Shown piece after piece: positions 28,547-36,745 of a DNA stretch of 64,000 nucleotides. The stretch is taken from positions 124,001 through 188,000 of the forward strand of contig JAFTGH010000017.1 in the NCBI GenBank assembly GCA_017458005.1. Reading direction: 5' to 3'. This DNA comes from Prevotella sp. GTDB lineage: Bacteria; Bacteroidota; Bacteroidia; Bacteroidales; Bacteroidaceae. Made by a program: the position numbers and the translations under genes. Position 1 is the stretch's first letter. The number at the start of each line of letters is the position of its first letter. The notes beneath the pieces are model-generated. The model was not told the origin of the DNA. It did no database searches and was given only the letters and a program-made list of their open reading frames with translations.

Positions 28547-28585
28547 CAAAGATATAATGAAGCTATGCCGTATTGGGGCATAGCT
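28547..28585 (-). promoter_or_regulatory. Promoter and palindrome of the FtsZ-like operon
   Basis: The -7 box TATCTTTG (minus strand) is at 28547-28554. AGCTATGCC (28561-28569) and GGCATAGCT (28577-28585) form a 9-bp inverted repeat over the place of the -33 box. This looks like an operator that keeps the operon off until a signal arrives. Confidence 0.65.
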
Positions 28586-28680
28586 TTGAGGAAAGTTTCA
28601 AAGGAAACAGGTTTTTTGCTTATTTTTTCTAAAGATTGACGAAACTAAGCCGCTCGTGATATATAGTTAAGCATTGAGAG

Positions 28681-28905
28681 TTACTTTTGCTTTACATCAA
28701 GATATGTATTCCAAGCGCCCATAATAGGCTTGATGTTCAACCCATACTTTCGCTGAAATGCAGCTATAACAATCTCTTGACCTTGAATGGTACCAGTAAG
28801 ATTATTACTGCCTCTGTCGAAAGACACCTCTACCTCCATACCTTTCTCAACTTTACAGCCATTGTATTGACCAGACTGCTTAATAGAAACTTTAAATAAT
28901 GCCAT
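28681..28905 (-). CDS. Small beta-rich protein (DUF6140-like)
   Basis: 74 residues: MALFKVSIKQSGQYNGCKVEKGMEVEV and later PIMGAWNTYLDVKQK. The pattern of short strands suggests a small barrel. I recall similar Bacteroidota proteins as DUF6140, with low certainty. It is the last gene of the WYL-led operon, 20 bases after the UDG-like gene. Function unknown. Confidence 0.6.
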   Translation of the reverse strand: MALFKVSIKQSGQYNGCKVEKGMEVEVSFDRGSNNLTGTIQGQEIVIAAFQRKYGLNIKPIMGAWNTYLDVKQK

Positions 28906-28925
28906 AATAGTTTAAATTTGATGTA

Positions 28926-29705
28926 TTATTTTGATTTACTTTTGTGAATTAAATCGTATATGTCGTCAGCCATTCTTTTGATATTTTGCTCACTATGCCA
29001 GCCCAACTGTCTGTTGACGCAATAAAATGGAATGGCCATTTCTTTCAAGTCATTTGATAGCTCATGATATACTGCAGCTCCTAATAAAACGACACAGCGT
29101 GGCTTTGTTAGTTTGACTAAATCGCGAATATGCTTATGACAGATGTCTCGTACACCAGAATGGTTCTCTTTGTCGTGCTTTCTTATAATGGAGTTTAGCC
29201 CCTGAATATTTTGGGTAGACATCGGGAACAGATTAGTATCCATTACCCTTTTCTCAATAATTTCTGTAAGCTCCTGACGAGTTGTTGTGGTTGCAGGGAA
29301 TTCATGGCGATAAATCCTGACCAGCAACTCGCACATATAGTAAGGATAGTGGTTTCTCTTTTCTTTGGTTAAATCCCACCATTCTCCTTTTTTGCGAGCA
29401 TTGTCAAATGCGAACCATTGCAATCGACTCCTCCACAAACAGGGGAAATCTTCTGGTATAAGCTTTTTAGAAGGGTCTAAGAGTCTTTTTGCCTTTCCAT
29501 CCCAATTATTACGATTCCACAGTATAAATCGGCCTGGCCCAGGATTAATGCCAACAAAGAGTATCTCAGGCTCCCCTAATAATGGACTTTTAAGATCCAA
29601 CCAGCCAAGATAATCAGGATATTGTTCCACATTCTCCTTTATGTTATCGAGTATAGAGACGATACCTTTTGAGATTCCAAGGTATTCTTGTTGCAATGGT
29701 GTCAT
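28926..29705 (-). CDS. UDG-superfamily-like protein A
   Basis: 259 residues. ILFVGINPGPGRF near residues 48-60 resembles motif A of the MUG/TDG branch of uracil-DNA glycosylases (GINPG). CVVLLGAAVYHEL near residue 210 fits the strand-loop before motif B, but the usual HPS motif is missing; the later part has WHSEQN instead. It may remove or only bind modified bases. It lies 10 bases after a second UDG-like gene and downstream of a DnaQ-type exonuclease, which supports a role in acting on odd bases in DNA. Confidence 0.6.
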   Translation of the reverse strand: MTPLQQEYLGISKGIVSILDNIKENVEQYPDYLGWLDLKSPLLGEPEILFVGINPGPGRFILWNRNNWDGKAKRLLDPSKKLIPEDFPCLWRSRLQWFAFDNARKKGEWWDLTKEKRNHYPYYMCELLVRIYRHEFPATTTTRQELTEIIEKRVMDTNLFPMSTQNIQGLNSIIRKHDKENHSGVRDICHKHIRDLVKLTKPRCVVLLGAAVYHELSNDLKEMAIPFYCVNRQLGWHSEQNIKRMADDIYDLIHKSKSK

Positions 29706-29715
29706 ATTGTATGGT

Positions 29716-30513
29716 TTAGAATTGAGGATTTTCTCTTACAAATGCCCTGAAGGGGCTTAGCACCTTTTCAAGCACCTTCCAGTCTTCGGCTCCTGAGGGA
29801 TGAAAGGCTTTTATCACGACCACATTTTCTGTCGGGTAATACCAGAGGCAGGTCTTCATATCATGAACCATTTTTCCGTTCTCCAATATGTAATCGCCGC
29901 CAAAGCATTGATATTGTTTGCCGCTTAAGTATTTCTTGGTGACGAAGTCGAAGATGGAATCACCTGTCGCATTACAGCATACAATGATGTTGGGGCGAAG
30001 GATGTCCAACTCTTTCTTCAGAAATAGTTCGTCGCGTTCTAATGCATCACTGATGGCTTTTTCGCTGACAGTCTTGCTTCCAGCGAGTTTCTTGGATTCG
30101 ACGAATGCGAAAGCCTTGTTGTTCCAACAGACTCTCACCTCAGAAAGCCGTTTGTTGACGTATTGGTCATTGACGTTATTATCCGCACTGATTTCCATCA
30201 GCCCATACAGCATCTTTGCAAGATTCTTCAAAAACCGCTTCTTTAGATTTCTATTATCGCGAGCCTTCTCTGAACCTATCTTATCAAGAAGCATCTCACG
30301 GGTGTCATACCCATAGCCGTCAGGACAGTCCTTCAACATGAACAACATCCTTCTTGGCGACTGTTCCCAAAGAAAATCGACATCTATGTTCGCGTCGTTC
30401 TTATACATAATGCCGTCTCGGCAAAACTTGTCCCTTGCCGATTCGCCGTAACTACTTTCCCATTGTTCAAAGAGTTTGGTCAGTAATTCATTGTAGTTTA
30501 CATAATGATTCAT
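29716..30513 (-). CDS. UDG-superfamily-like protein B
   Basis: 265 residues. RRMLFMLKDCPDGYGYDTRE near residues 53-72 stands where motif A of uracil-DNA glycosylase-like folds would be, RPNIIVCCNATGDSIFD near 175-190 is the central strand, and VVVIKAFHPSG near 235-245 is a good motif B (HPS). The family is diverged, so activity on uracil is not assured. It follows the exonuclease gene after 11 bases and precedes protein A by 10, so all are in one operon. Confidence 0.6.
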   Translation of the reverse strand: MNHYVNYNELLTKLFEQWESSYGESARDKFCRDGIMYKNDANIDVDFLWEQSPRRMLFMLKDCPDGYGYDTREMLLDKIGSEKARDNRNLKKRFLKNLAKMLYGLMEISADNNVNDQYVNKRLSEVRVCWNNKAFAFVESKKLAGSKTVSEKAISDALERDELFLKKELDILRPNIIVCCNATGDSIFDFVTKKYLSGKQYQCFGGDYILENGKMVHDMKTCLWYYPTENVVVIKAFHPSGAEDWKVLEKVLSPFRAFVRENPQF

Positions 30514-30524
30514 ATTGCCATTAC

Positions 30525-31016
30525 TTATAGTATTTCCATTGCTATCGCGGCACAGGCCTCAGCATCAGCAAGAGCGTGGTGATGTTGCTCCAAGTGGTAT
30601 CTACACTCTGCGGCGACAGTATGGAGCTGGTGGTTGGGCAGCCAAGGGTGAGCGCGGCAGGAGGCCTGACAGGTGCAGTAGAACTGATAATCAGGGTAGT
30701 CCATTTGGTAACAGCGGAATACGGCCTTTAGGCAACTCTCGTCGAAGCTCTTGTTATGGGCCACAAGGGGCAGACCTTCAATCAGCGGCTCTATCTGCGC
30801 CCAGACATCAGGGAAGACGGGTGCCTCCTCCGTATTCTCACGGGTAAAGCCGTGAACCTGCGTACACCAATAATTGTAGTAGTTCGGCTCGGGCTTAATG
30901 AGGGAGTAGAACTTATCCACAATCTCACCCCCACGAACCACGACCACGCCTACAGAGCAGACACTCGTCCGCTCGTTGTTTGCCGTCTCAAAGTCTATTG
31001 CAGCAAAGTCTCTCAT
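30525..31016 (-). CDS. DEDDh 3'-5' exonuclease (DnaQ family)
   Basis: 163 residues. The catalytic set is visible: DFETAN (residues 8-13), HNKSFDESCL (near 87-96) and HHALADAEA near 146-154. It should remove nucleotides from 3' ends of DNA or RNA. It lacks polymerase parts, so it is a stand-alone exonuclease. Its start overlaps the stop of the WYL gene (ATGA, 31013-31016). In this operon it is likely to be a cargo or defence nuclease rather than a proofreading subunit. Confidence 0.9.
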   Translation of the reverse strand: MRDFAAIDFETANNERTSVCSVGVVVVRGGEIVDKFYSLIKPEPNYYNYWCTQVHGFTRENTEEAPVFPDVWAQIEPLIEGLPLVAHNKSFDESCLKAVFRCYQMDYPDYQFYCTCQASCRAHPWLPNHQLHTVAAECRYHLEQHHHALADAEACAAIAMEIL

Positions 31017-31927
31017 TTCTCAACACTATATTTATTCCACATTCGCTTGATCTTGCCTGCAATCTCTTTTCGGAGCCAGATGGGTTCAAGCACCTCGACA
31101 TCCTCGCCCATAGAGAGCAGTTCCTGTTGAAAGTCGAACTCTGGGCAGAGACGCAGTTCGAAGATGCTGTATTCCGTCTGCCTTTCTGTTTCCTGCTGCG
31201 AATGGTGGAGGGGTAGGGAGCGCAGGTAGTTGGCTTGGCCAGCCGAAAGCTTCAGCACCACCCGCTGCACCATCGACTCCGATTTGGCGATGATGCCGTA
31301 ATAGTTGTCGAAGAACTCGGAGGGGATGAAGTCTTCGCGCATCTTGAACCGCTTGTCTGTCAGCACCTCTATGTCGTAGATACGGTCGACGGCATAAATC
31401 GTCATCCGCTTATAGTAGGGATTCCACGCCAAGAGATACCACCGCTGTTTGAACAGCTTCACGGCGTATGGCTCTATCGTGAAGGTGTTGCTGTCCTCGC
31501 GCCAATAGCTCTGATAGGTGATGCGGATGGGGTGGCTCTTCTTCATCGCCTCGATGATGGTTGGAAGATACTCTTGGCCCGATGGAATCTCTTCGAGGAT
31601 GATACGTTCCTTCATCTGCTGGTTGTCTATCAGCAAATTGCTTACAGAAATAGTGTTGAGCAGCCAGCTGCGGAGACTGCCTCGCCTGATCTCGTCGGCA
31701 TTGGCTATATAATAGTGGTACCCGCCTTTACGTTCACACTCAATGACGAGGCCAAACATCTCCTCTGCGGCAATACGCCACTTATGGAACGTACGGAGTG
31801 CCAGTTCAACGCCCTCACTCATGTCATTATCGAGCCACTTCTCGTTAATCTCCTCAAAGGTGATGCGCCCAGCCTTGTAGATGGTCTCCACAAGCCAAAC
31901 ATACTTATTCAACAGGTTCTTCGCCAT
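31013..31927 (-). CDS. WYL-domain transcriptional regulator 1
   Basis: 304 residues from ATG 31927 (MAKNLLNKYVWLVETI); a longer frame with 25 more codons covers a promoter-like TAAATTTG (31949-31956). An N-terminal winged helix is followed by a WYL domain (IRITYQSY near 140, LFKQRWYLLAWNP near 165) and a WCX end. WYL proteins sense ligands, often nucleic acid, and commonly control phage-defence operons. It leads the five-gene WYL-exonuclease-UDG-UDG-DUF6140 operon. Confidence 0.88.
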   Translation of the reverse strand: MAKNLLNKYVWLVETIYKAGRITFEEINEKWLDNDMSEGVELALRTFHKWRIAAEEMFGLVIECERKGGYHYYIANADEIRRGSLRSWLLNTISVSNLLIDNQQMKERIILEEIPSGQEYLPTIIEAMKKSHPIRITYQSYWREDSNTFTIEPYAVKLFKQRWYLLAWNPYYKRMTIYAVDRIYDIEVLTDKRFKMREDFIPSEFFDNYYGIIAKSESMVQRVVLKLSAGQANYLRSLPLHHSQQETERQTEYSIFELRLCPEFDFQQELLSMGEDVEVLEPIWLRKEIAGKIKRMWNKYSVEK

Positions 31928-32169
31928 ACATTCTATATATTTATGCTGCAAATTTACGGAAAAGATATGTAAAATAAAGGCACAAGTTGGTGTGTCCATC
32001 ATTATTTAGACATTTTTAGTAAACTGGAGGGGCAAAGTTACAAAATTGCAAGTTATAAGTTATAATAAGTATGAGGCATAAACACCCTATTTCAATAAAA
32101 GAAACAAAGCCATGCAATACCATGATTATTGATAAGATTGCACAACATTTCATGGAAAGACTTTTCCGT

Positions 32170-32231
32170 CACGAATTTCACGCGAATTTCATCCGAGCAA
32201 AATAAAAAGGAGTTAGAATTGCTCTAACTCC
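32170..32231. repeat. Right arm-type repeats and terminal hairpin of element 1
   Basis: CACGAATTTCA (32170-32180) and CGCGAATTTCA (32181-32191) repeat the left arm at 18322-18343. A hairpin GGAGTTAGA (32209-32217) / TCTAACTCC (32223-32231) follows; it may insulate the end of the element. The stretch 32003-32169 shows no gene. Confidence 0.75.
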
Positions 32232-32244
32232 CTGATAATCAGAA

Positions 32245-32288
32245 GTGGACCAGCCAGGGCTTGAACCTGGGACCTCCAGATTATGAGT
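32245..32288 (-). repeat. Attachment site 2, junction of elements 1 and 2
   Basis: A 44-bp segment identical to the tRNA-Met 3' part at 53483-53526, including the CCAGG/CCTGG T-stem. It is not a full tRNA: the following bases do not continue the gene. TATCAC-AAA-GTGATA (32288-32302) touches its inner edge. Confidence 0.88.
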
Positions 32289-32333
32289 ATCACAAAGTGA
32301 TATCCCATGATATTTTGTTGCTCCGAAAGTGTA

Positions 32334-32425
32334 CTGAATATCAGCGCTTTACAAAAATGCGATTTTCTCTGAATATCAGAAAATACCCCTAACTGAAACA
32401 AAATGTTTACGCATTGTTTACGCAG
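32334..32425. repeat. Left-end repeats of element 2
   Basis: CTGAATATCAG at 32334-32344 and 32369-32379 (35 bases apart, each CTGA-N3-TCAG), then the 34-bp repeat at 32392-32425 with TGTTTACGCAT and TGTTTACGCAG side by side. The 34-bp unit recurs unchanged at 53401-53434. These are probably integrase and excisionase binding sites. Confidence 0.75.
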
Positions 32426-32457
32426 AATAACAAATTCTCAAACAAGAAACCATAATT

Positions 32458-34464
32458 TTAGTTACCTAATAAGACCCTTTTGCAAATTTTGAAAGTGTAT
32501 TTCCAGATTCTTGCTTTTAAATCCACGTATTTGGGTATCCAACCAAGCCAATTTAATACTGCCCATACTGTTAATAATCCATCTATACCAATCCACCACC
32601 AATTCAGAAGTTTGCAATTACCCTCAAATAAATGCACAAGATTTCCTTTATTCCAAAAAAGGAATAATAACACCAAAGTCACAAGCCCACTAAAAATGTG
32701 AGAGACACAAATTGCGATACTTTCACATCTTTTTTCTACGTTTTTTATTTGATCTTGCAAATTACAAATTTGATTATCCTTTGTGTCTAGAGCAATCTTA
32801 TGTTCTGCTAAAAGTCGAGTTTCTTTCTCTTCGCTTTGTTCTCGGAATGCATTAACTTTCTCTTCCCCTTCCTTACGTACTCTTTCAACCTCATCCTTAT
32901 GCTCTTGCTCAATTATAGCAAGTATTTCTGCAGATGTACGATCGGTATAGGCTTCTATATCATTTTGAGTTTTTTCACTAAGCAAAGATATGGCGAGTCG
33001 TGATGTAGTTAATTCCATATACTGGCTCTCGGATATATTACGAGCTAATTTCTTTGCTTTTATGTCCTCGTAAAATTTGGTTATAAGAGTGTCATCAATA
33101 AGGATATTGTTGTAGCATTCACTAATTAGCAGTTTCTTATTAAGGCTATCGTTTTTTTCAGGATAATTGCTCCAAAGAATACAAGATAAGAAGATGTCGG
33201 TTGCACATACAGGGATTTTATGCTTTGTTCTATTTATTCTTTCATCATTAGAGGTTGCTGCAATGATTTTATTAGTTGTGAGTATCAAGGCTTTACATCC
33301 TTTGAGGTTTTCAACAATAGAATTTCCACGAATTCTGTATGTAAAGCAAATGGAATCTATGTCTTTTTCAATCATATTTATTTCGTGATGGAACAAATCA
33401 CGAGTATGATTCTTTGTGTATGCCTCTTCTATTATCTCTTTCAGTGTTTGTACATCAATATCAACATATCCATTAGGGACATCAGGCACGAGTTCTTCCT
33501 TTATATCCCATTTACGTAGAATTTCATCCACGTTCGTTCGCATCGCATCCATCTGTATGGAAGAAAAACCCTCACTAATAGCCATCTTTAGCAACCTTGA
33601 GCTCTTCCTTAAATCATAATTGTGTGTACGTAAACGTTGAATTGCATCTTCAAGAGCCGAATACACCTCATGTAAATTATGTTGGTACATACTAAAATGA
33701 GCACCATTACGTTTTAAAATGGACATCAATTCCTCTGCCGCATCCCTATTCGAGTCACAGTTGGCTCCAAGCAGATTGTAGAAAAAAGGTGTATCAATAA
33801 CAATGGTAACGTTTTGCAAGTTACCAGCATAGTTTGAATGGCCAGACAAACTTACTAGATTAGAAATGGTGTTTCCTTTTGCCAACCTGTTTAACAAATC
33901 TACAGCATTACCACCTTTGTCTTTGTCATCAATTACATAACGAGATATTACATAAGCAAGACGTTTATCTTCATTCTTGAGAATTTTATGAAAGACTTCT
34001 TTCTCTTGACCGCAAAGTAAATCAATACCATGATAGTCTATAAAGTGCATCAAACCATCCTCAACCTCTTTTTTATCAAATGTTTTTGGGAAATTTTGGG
34101 AGTAATTAGAAATGTTAGATGCCAATCTGTCAAAATCTTCTATAATACTATCATCCTTTCTTAATTCTGCCTGTTGTGTGTATAGTTTTTCCTTGTTGAC
34201 ATATAACATGCCATCTTTTTTCTCAAGGATGCCTACTTTAGATGTTGCCATCCTATCGCAAATAACTTGGACAGCACCATATGTAAGGTTGCTAATACCA
34301 TAGATAGAAGCCATTGCTTCTTTTATCTCCTTTATTCCAATCGGATTAATACTTTTCTCTAATATACATCGACAGAACATCGGAATATACGGATCTAAGA
34401 TATCTTTATGTAACACTTCATATGTATATTGAAGGTATGCTAAACTAAAAATTGATTCATTCAT
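32458..34464 (-). CDS. PIN-like nuclease domain protein with coiled coil and two membrane segments
   Basis: 668 residues. The middle part has VTIVIDTPFFYNLLGAN near residues 218-235, an acidic YQHNLHEVYSALEDAI near 258-275 and LILTTNKIIAATSN near 390-403; the spaced acidic residues and strands suggest a PIN-like RNase fold. A charged coiled coil (about 520-590) leads to two C-terminal membrane helices (near 592-612 and 625-645). The layout, a nuclease-like head on a membrane anchor, fits abortive-infection effectors, but function is inferred. It stands at the left end of element 2 where the integrase would be expected. Confidence 0.6.
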   Translation of the reverse strand: MNESIFSLAYLQYTYEVLHKDILDPYIPMFCRCILEKSINPIGIKEIKEAMASIYGISNLTYGAVQVICDRMATSKVGILEKKDGMLYVNKEKLYTQQAELRKDDSIIEDFDRLASNISNYSQNFPKTFDKKEVEDGLMHFIDYHGIDLLCGQEKEVFHKILKNEDKRLAYVISRYVIDDKDKGGNAVDLLNRLAKGNTISNLVSLSGHSNYAGNLQNVTIVIDTPFFYNLLGANCDSNRDAAEELMSILKRNGAHFSMYQHNLHEVYSALEDAIQRLRTHNYDLRKSSRLLKMAISEGFSSIQMDAMRTNVDEILRKWDIKEELVPDVPNGYVDIDVQTLKEIIEEAYTKNHTRDLFHHEINMIEKDIDSICFTYRIRGNSIVENLKGCKALILTTNKIIAATSNDERINRTKHKIPVCATDIFLSCILWSNYPEKNDSLNKKLLISECYNNILIDDTLITKFYEDIKAKKLARNISESQYMELTTSRLAISLLSEKTQNDIEAYTDRTSAEILAIIEQEHKDEVERVRKEGEEKVNAFREQSEEKETRLLAEHKIALDTKDNQICNLQDQIKNVEKRCESIAICVSHIFSGLVTLVLLFLFWNKGNLVHLFEGNCKLLNWWWIGIDGLLTVWAVLNWLGWIPKYVDLKARIWKYTFKICKRVLLGN

Positions 34465-34542
34465 ACTATTCTATATTAATATATAAATAAATTATTTGGA
34501 CTCTTTATCATACTGTATAACAGCAAATTACAAAACTAAAGA

Positions 34543-34572
34543 AAATTAAGCACGATGAATCATGCTTAATTT
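34543..34572. terminator. Terminator after ATPase copy 3
   Basis: AAATTAAGCA (34543-34552) pairs with TGCTTAATTT (34563-34572) over a 10-base loop, flanked by A and T runs. It serves the minus-strand ATPase gene. Confidence 0.7.
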
Positions 34573-34582
34573 GTATAGGACT

Positions 34583-36052
34583 CTACAACCCGTATAAGAA
34601 GCGTGTATTTTCCAACGTGTTTCGAGCCACAGTATATGTATAACATGCTACTGGCATAAAATGGAGTACAACATTATCCATTTCCTTCATCATAGTCACC
34701 GTTTCGCTAGTAACGATTGCATCAGTTAGCCCATTCTTTGGCATATACCATAATAAAGACTCAAGTTCTCCTGGGCGTTCTGTGTATCGGTCCGACCATT
34801 TGATTTCGACAGCCCATTGGGGCTTTTGTCTACCCGTATCTATACCAACAATATCTACTTCGCCTTGAGTTTTTTTGTTGAGTCTCCAGTTCGCGAATGT
34901 GATAACGGAATCTGTGCTTTGTCGTGGAATCCATTGAGCATACACTGCTGTTTCCACCATATCGCCAATTTCATCATCTGTTACTCTGATAGGCTGAAAG
35001 AGGGCACATCTTAATGACGGATTGGTCAAATATATTTTGAAACTTGTTTCTCTTTGATATCTTTTTGCATTATCATCGGTTCTATGTATTACCCGAATTA
35101 AGAAAGCGGCTTCTAAATAGCTTATATATTTTCTCAGTAAATCTTTTCTTACTCCAGATTCCTTTGACATAGTCTCATACGAGAATTGACTGCCAGAATG
35201 GTAGGCAATCATTGTGAATAAGGAATTTAGTTCTTGGACATCTTGGATGCCATATAAACTAGGTAAATCTCGCAATAACACTTTGTCAATAATGTCATGA
35301 CGGATAAACTGTCCTGGATTTTCTTGGATCTTTTCAGAGAATACGACCTCTGGATAACCTCCATAATTAATGTAATCGATAAATAATTTATTAAGTTTGT
35401 CAATATCTATTGTGTCAAAACAGTCAATTTCGTCACCTTTCCATTGCATCTTACGTGGAATCATCAACTGTTCATATCCTTTTAAATGGACATATTCATA
35501 AAATGTCAATGGGGGTAAATTGAAATCTGTAAATCGTCCAGCTCCACTTTCATTGCTTCGCCTTTTTAATTCAGCAGCAGCAGATCCACTCGCCACAAAC
35601 TTTACATTTTTGTATGTATCAACCAAAGATTTTAGGTTTATCTCCCAATCTTTTAAGTATTGAATCTCATCGAAGAAAACATAATATTGTTCATGGTCAT
35701 CCTCTGACTTTCCTAAAGTCTGTCTTGAGAGGTTGAACAATTGTTCCAAATATATTTTGTTATAAATTGGAGTTTCAACTGAAATATAAATAATGTTTTG
35801 TTGTGGTACTCCCTCTGCTAACAAACGGGCTATAGTATGGTATATCATAACAGTCTTGCCGACACGTCTAGGTCCCATCAGTATGACTGCACGTTTCAAA
35901 TCTGTATTTGTAACTAGGGAGTAAAATATATCCAAGTATAGCCTCGGCTGCATGTCTTGATAGAAATCTGGTATTTCACCTTCTGTCCACCATGGATTAT
36001 CAACTCGAAGTCTTCCAATAATTTGCTTCTCCAGTAATTCTGTATATTCCAT
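34583..36052 (-). CDS. AAA family ATPase with DUF4143 nuclease-like domain (copy 3)
   Basis: 489 residues. Walker A GPRRVGKT is at residues 60-67, Walker B YYVFFDEIQY near 123-130, FVASGSAA is the sensor. The C-terminal part has TQGEVDIVGID and WAVEIKWSDRY, a good PD-(D/E)xK signature, so a nuclease activity is plausible. It differs strongly from copies 1 and 2. The minus-strand -7 box TAATTTTG is at 36083-36090, and an inverted repeat TGCCAT/ATGGCA lies next to the start codon. It sits between the PIN-like gene and the integrase leader in element 2. Confidence 0.87.
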   Translation of the reverse strand: MEYTELLEKQIIGRLRVDNPWWTEGEIPDFYQDMQPRLYLDIFYSLVTNTDLKRAVILMGPRRVGKTVMIYHTIARLLAEGVPQQNIIYISVETPIYNKIYLEQLFNLSRQTLGKSEDDHEQYYVFFDEIQYLKDWEINLKSLVDTYKNVKFVASGSAAAELKRRSNESGAGRFTDFNLPPLTFYEYVHLKGYEQLMIPRKMQWKGDEIDCFDTIDIDKLNKLFIDYINYGGYPEVVFSEKIQENPGQFIRHDIIDKVLLRDLPSLYGIQDVQELNSLFTMIAYHSGSQFSYETMSKESGVRKDLLRKYISYLEAAFLIRVIHRTDDNAKRYQRETSFKIYLTNPSLRCALFQPIRVTDDEIGDMVETAVYAQWIPRQSTDSVITFANWRLNKKTQGEVDIVGIDTGRQKPQWAVEIKWSDRYTERPGELESLLWYMPKNGLTDAIVTSETVTMMKEMDNVVLHFMPVACYTYTVARNTLENTRFLYGL

Positions 36053-36377
36053 ATAATGCCATTTATTATATTATTTATGGCACAAAATTACGCTTTTGAT
36101 ACCAAATAAGCAAGAAAACAATATCTTATTTTTCTATTTTATGGAAATTTAAGGTATAAAATGAGTTTTTTGCAACCTAAAATCCCCAATTGTAACTTTA
36201 TAATTTGTATTTCCGAAACAATAATCCATAATTAGTATAATATAAAAGGGGTACAAATGTTATTGAATACAACAGTATGAGTATGATTCTAATACTCTAT
36301 CCAAGTATGATAGTTAAAGAAGTTCAAAGATACTCTATTTTCTGCTAGACTATTACGTTCCATTGGGGAAAATATTG

Positions 36378-36680
36378 TACCTTTGCATCGCATTAGCATT
36401 TAGAGCGGGCCATGAACGAAATGTTGCTCTTCTTGTTTTGACAGGAAAGTGAGTCCGTTCGCCAGAACGTGAACTGGTAAAAATCCATTCCGATGAATCA
36501 TCGTGCGGAGGAAGTATTAGTCGGAAGATACTTCATTCAACTTCACACAAGAGGCTCTTCAGGGGTTGAGACCGATTAGCATAAGCCCGGTTCCCATACA
36601 GCGACAGAAGATGCCAAGATTGCACAGCTGCTTTTGATTATTGCTTCGGCAATATCAAGCGCAGTTGTTTTTGTATATAT
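36378..36680 (+). ncRNA. Probable structured leader or small RNA upstream of integrase 2
   Basis: The 690-base stretch before integrase 2 holds no long gene. From the promoter-like TACCTTTG (36378-36385) it is G/C-richer than its surroundings and full of hairpins: GAAGTAT/ATACTTC (about 36511-36534), GATGA/TCATC (36492-36502), and a long imperfect stem from about 36626 to 36666 closed by a TTCG tetraloop and followed by a T run. A nine-codon frame (MNEMLLFLF, 36412-36441) lies near its start. It could be an attenuator leader for the integrase or a stand-alone RNA. I do not recognise an Rfam family. 36053-36377 is A/T-rich and apart from the ATPase promoter shows nothing. Confidence 0.5.
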
Positions 36681-36688
36681 ACCCATGT

Positions 36689-36744
36689 ACTGAAATGACT
36701 GCATGTGAGAGTTCAACATGTTCAATTATTTAAATCATTTCAGT
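36689..36744 (+). promoter_or_regulatory. Inverted repeat in front of integrase 2
   Basis: ACTGAAATGA (36689-36698) and TCATTTCAGT (36735-36744) are perfect 10-bp inverted repeats; the second ends one base before the integrase ATG at 36746. In RNA this would pair over the translation start, and no good ribosome site is seen. Confidence 0.55.
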
Positions 36745-36745
36745 C

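Larger units (their letters stand above)
18166..32288. mobile_element. Integrative mobilizable element 1 in tRNA-Met
   Basis: Bounded by copies of the 44-bp tRNA-Met 3' segment at 18166-18209 and 32245-32288. Inside each end lie matching tandem 11-bp repeats: CACGAATTTCA twice at 18322-18343, and CACGAATTTCA plus CGCGAATTTCA at 32170-32191. They are 112 and 53 bases from the core sites. The content fits a mobilizable element: integrase, excisionase-like HTH, RepA-like ATPase, primase-like protein, oriT-like hairpins and MobV relaxase. It has no conjugation channel genes, so transfer would need a helper. Cargo: a nuclease pair, an FtsZ-like operon and a WYL-exonuclease-UDG-like operon. Confidence 0.85.

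Noticed and set aside
31235..31972. 245-residue plus-strand gene antisense to WYL regulator 1
   Set aside because: A shadow frame of the WYL gene; no motif or ribosome site.
36400..36680. RNase P or tmRNA gene
   Set aside because: The ACAGAA and GAGGAAAGTC-like words of RNase P are not in the right order or context, and no tRNA-like ends for tmRNA were seen.
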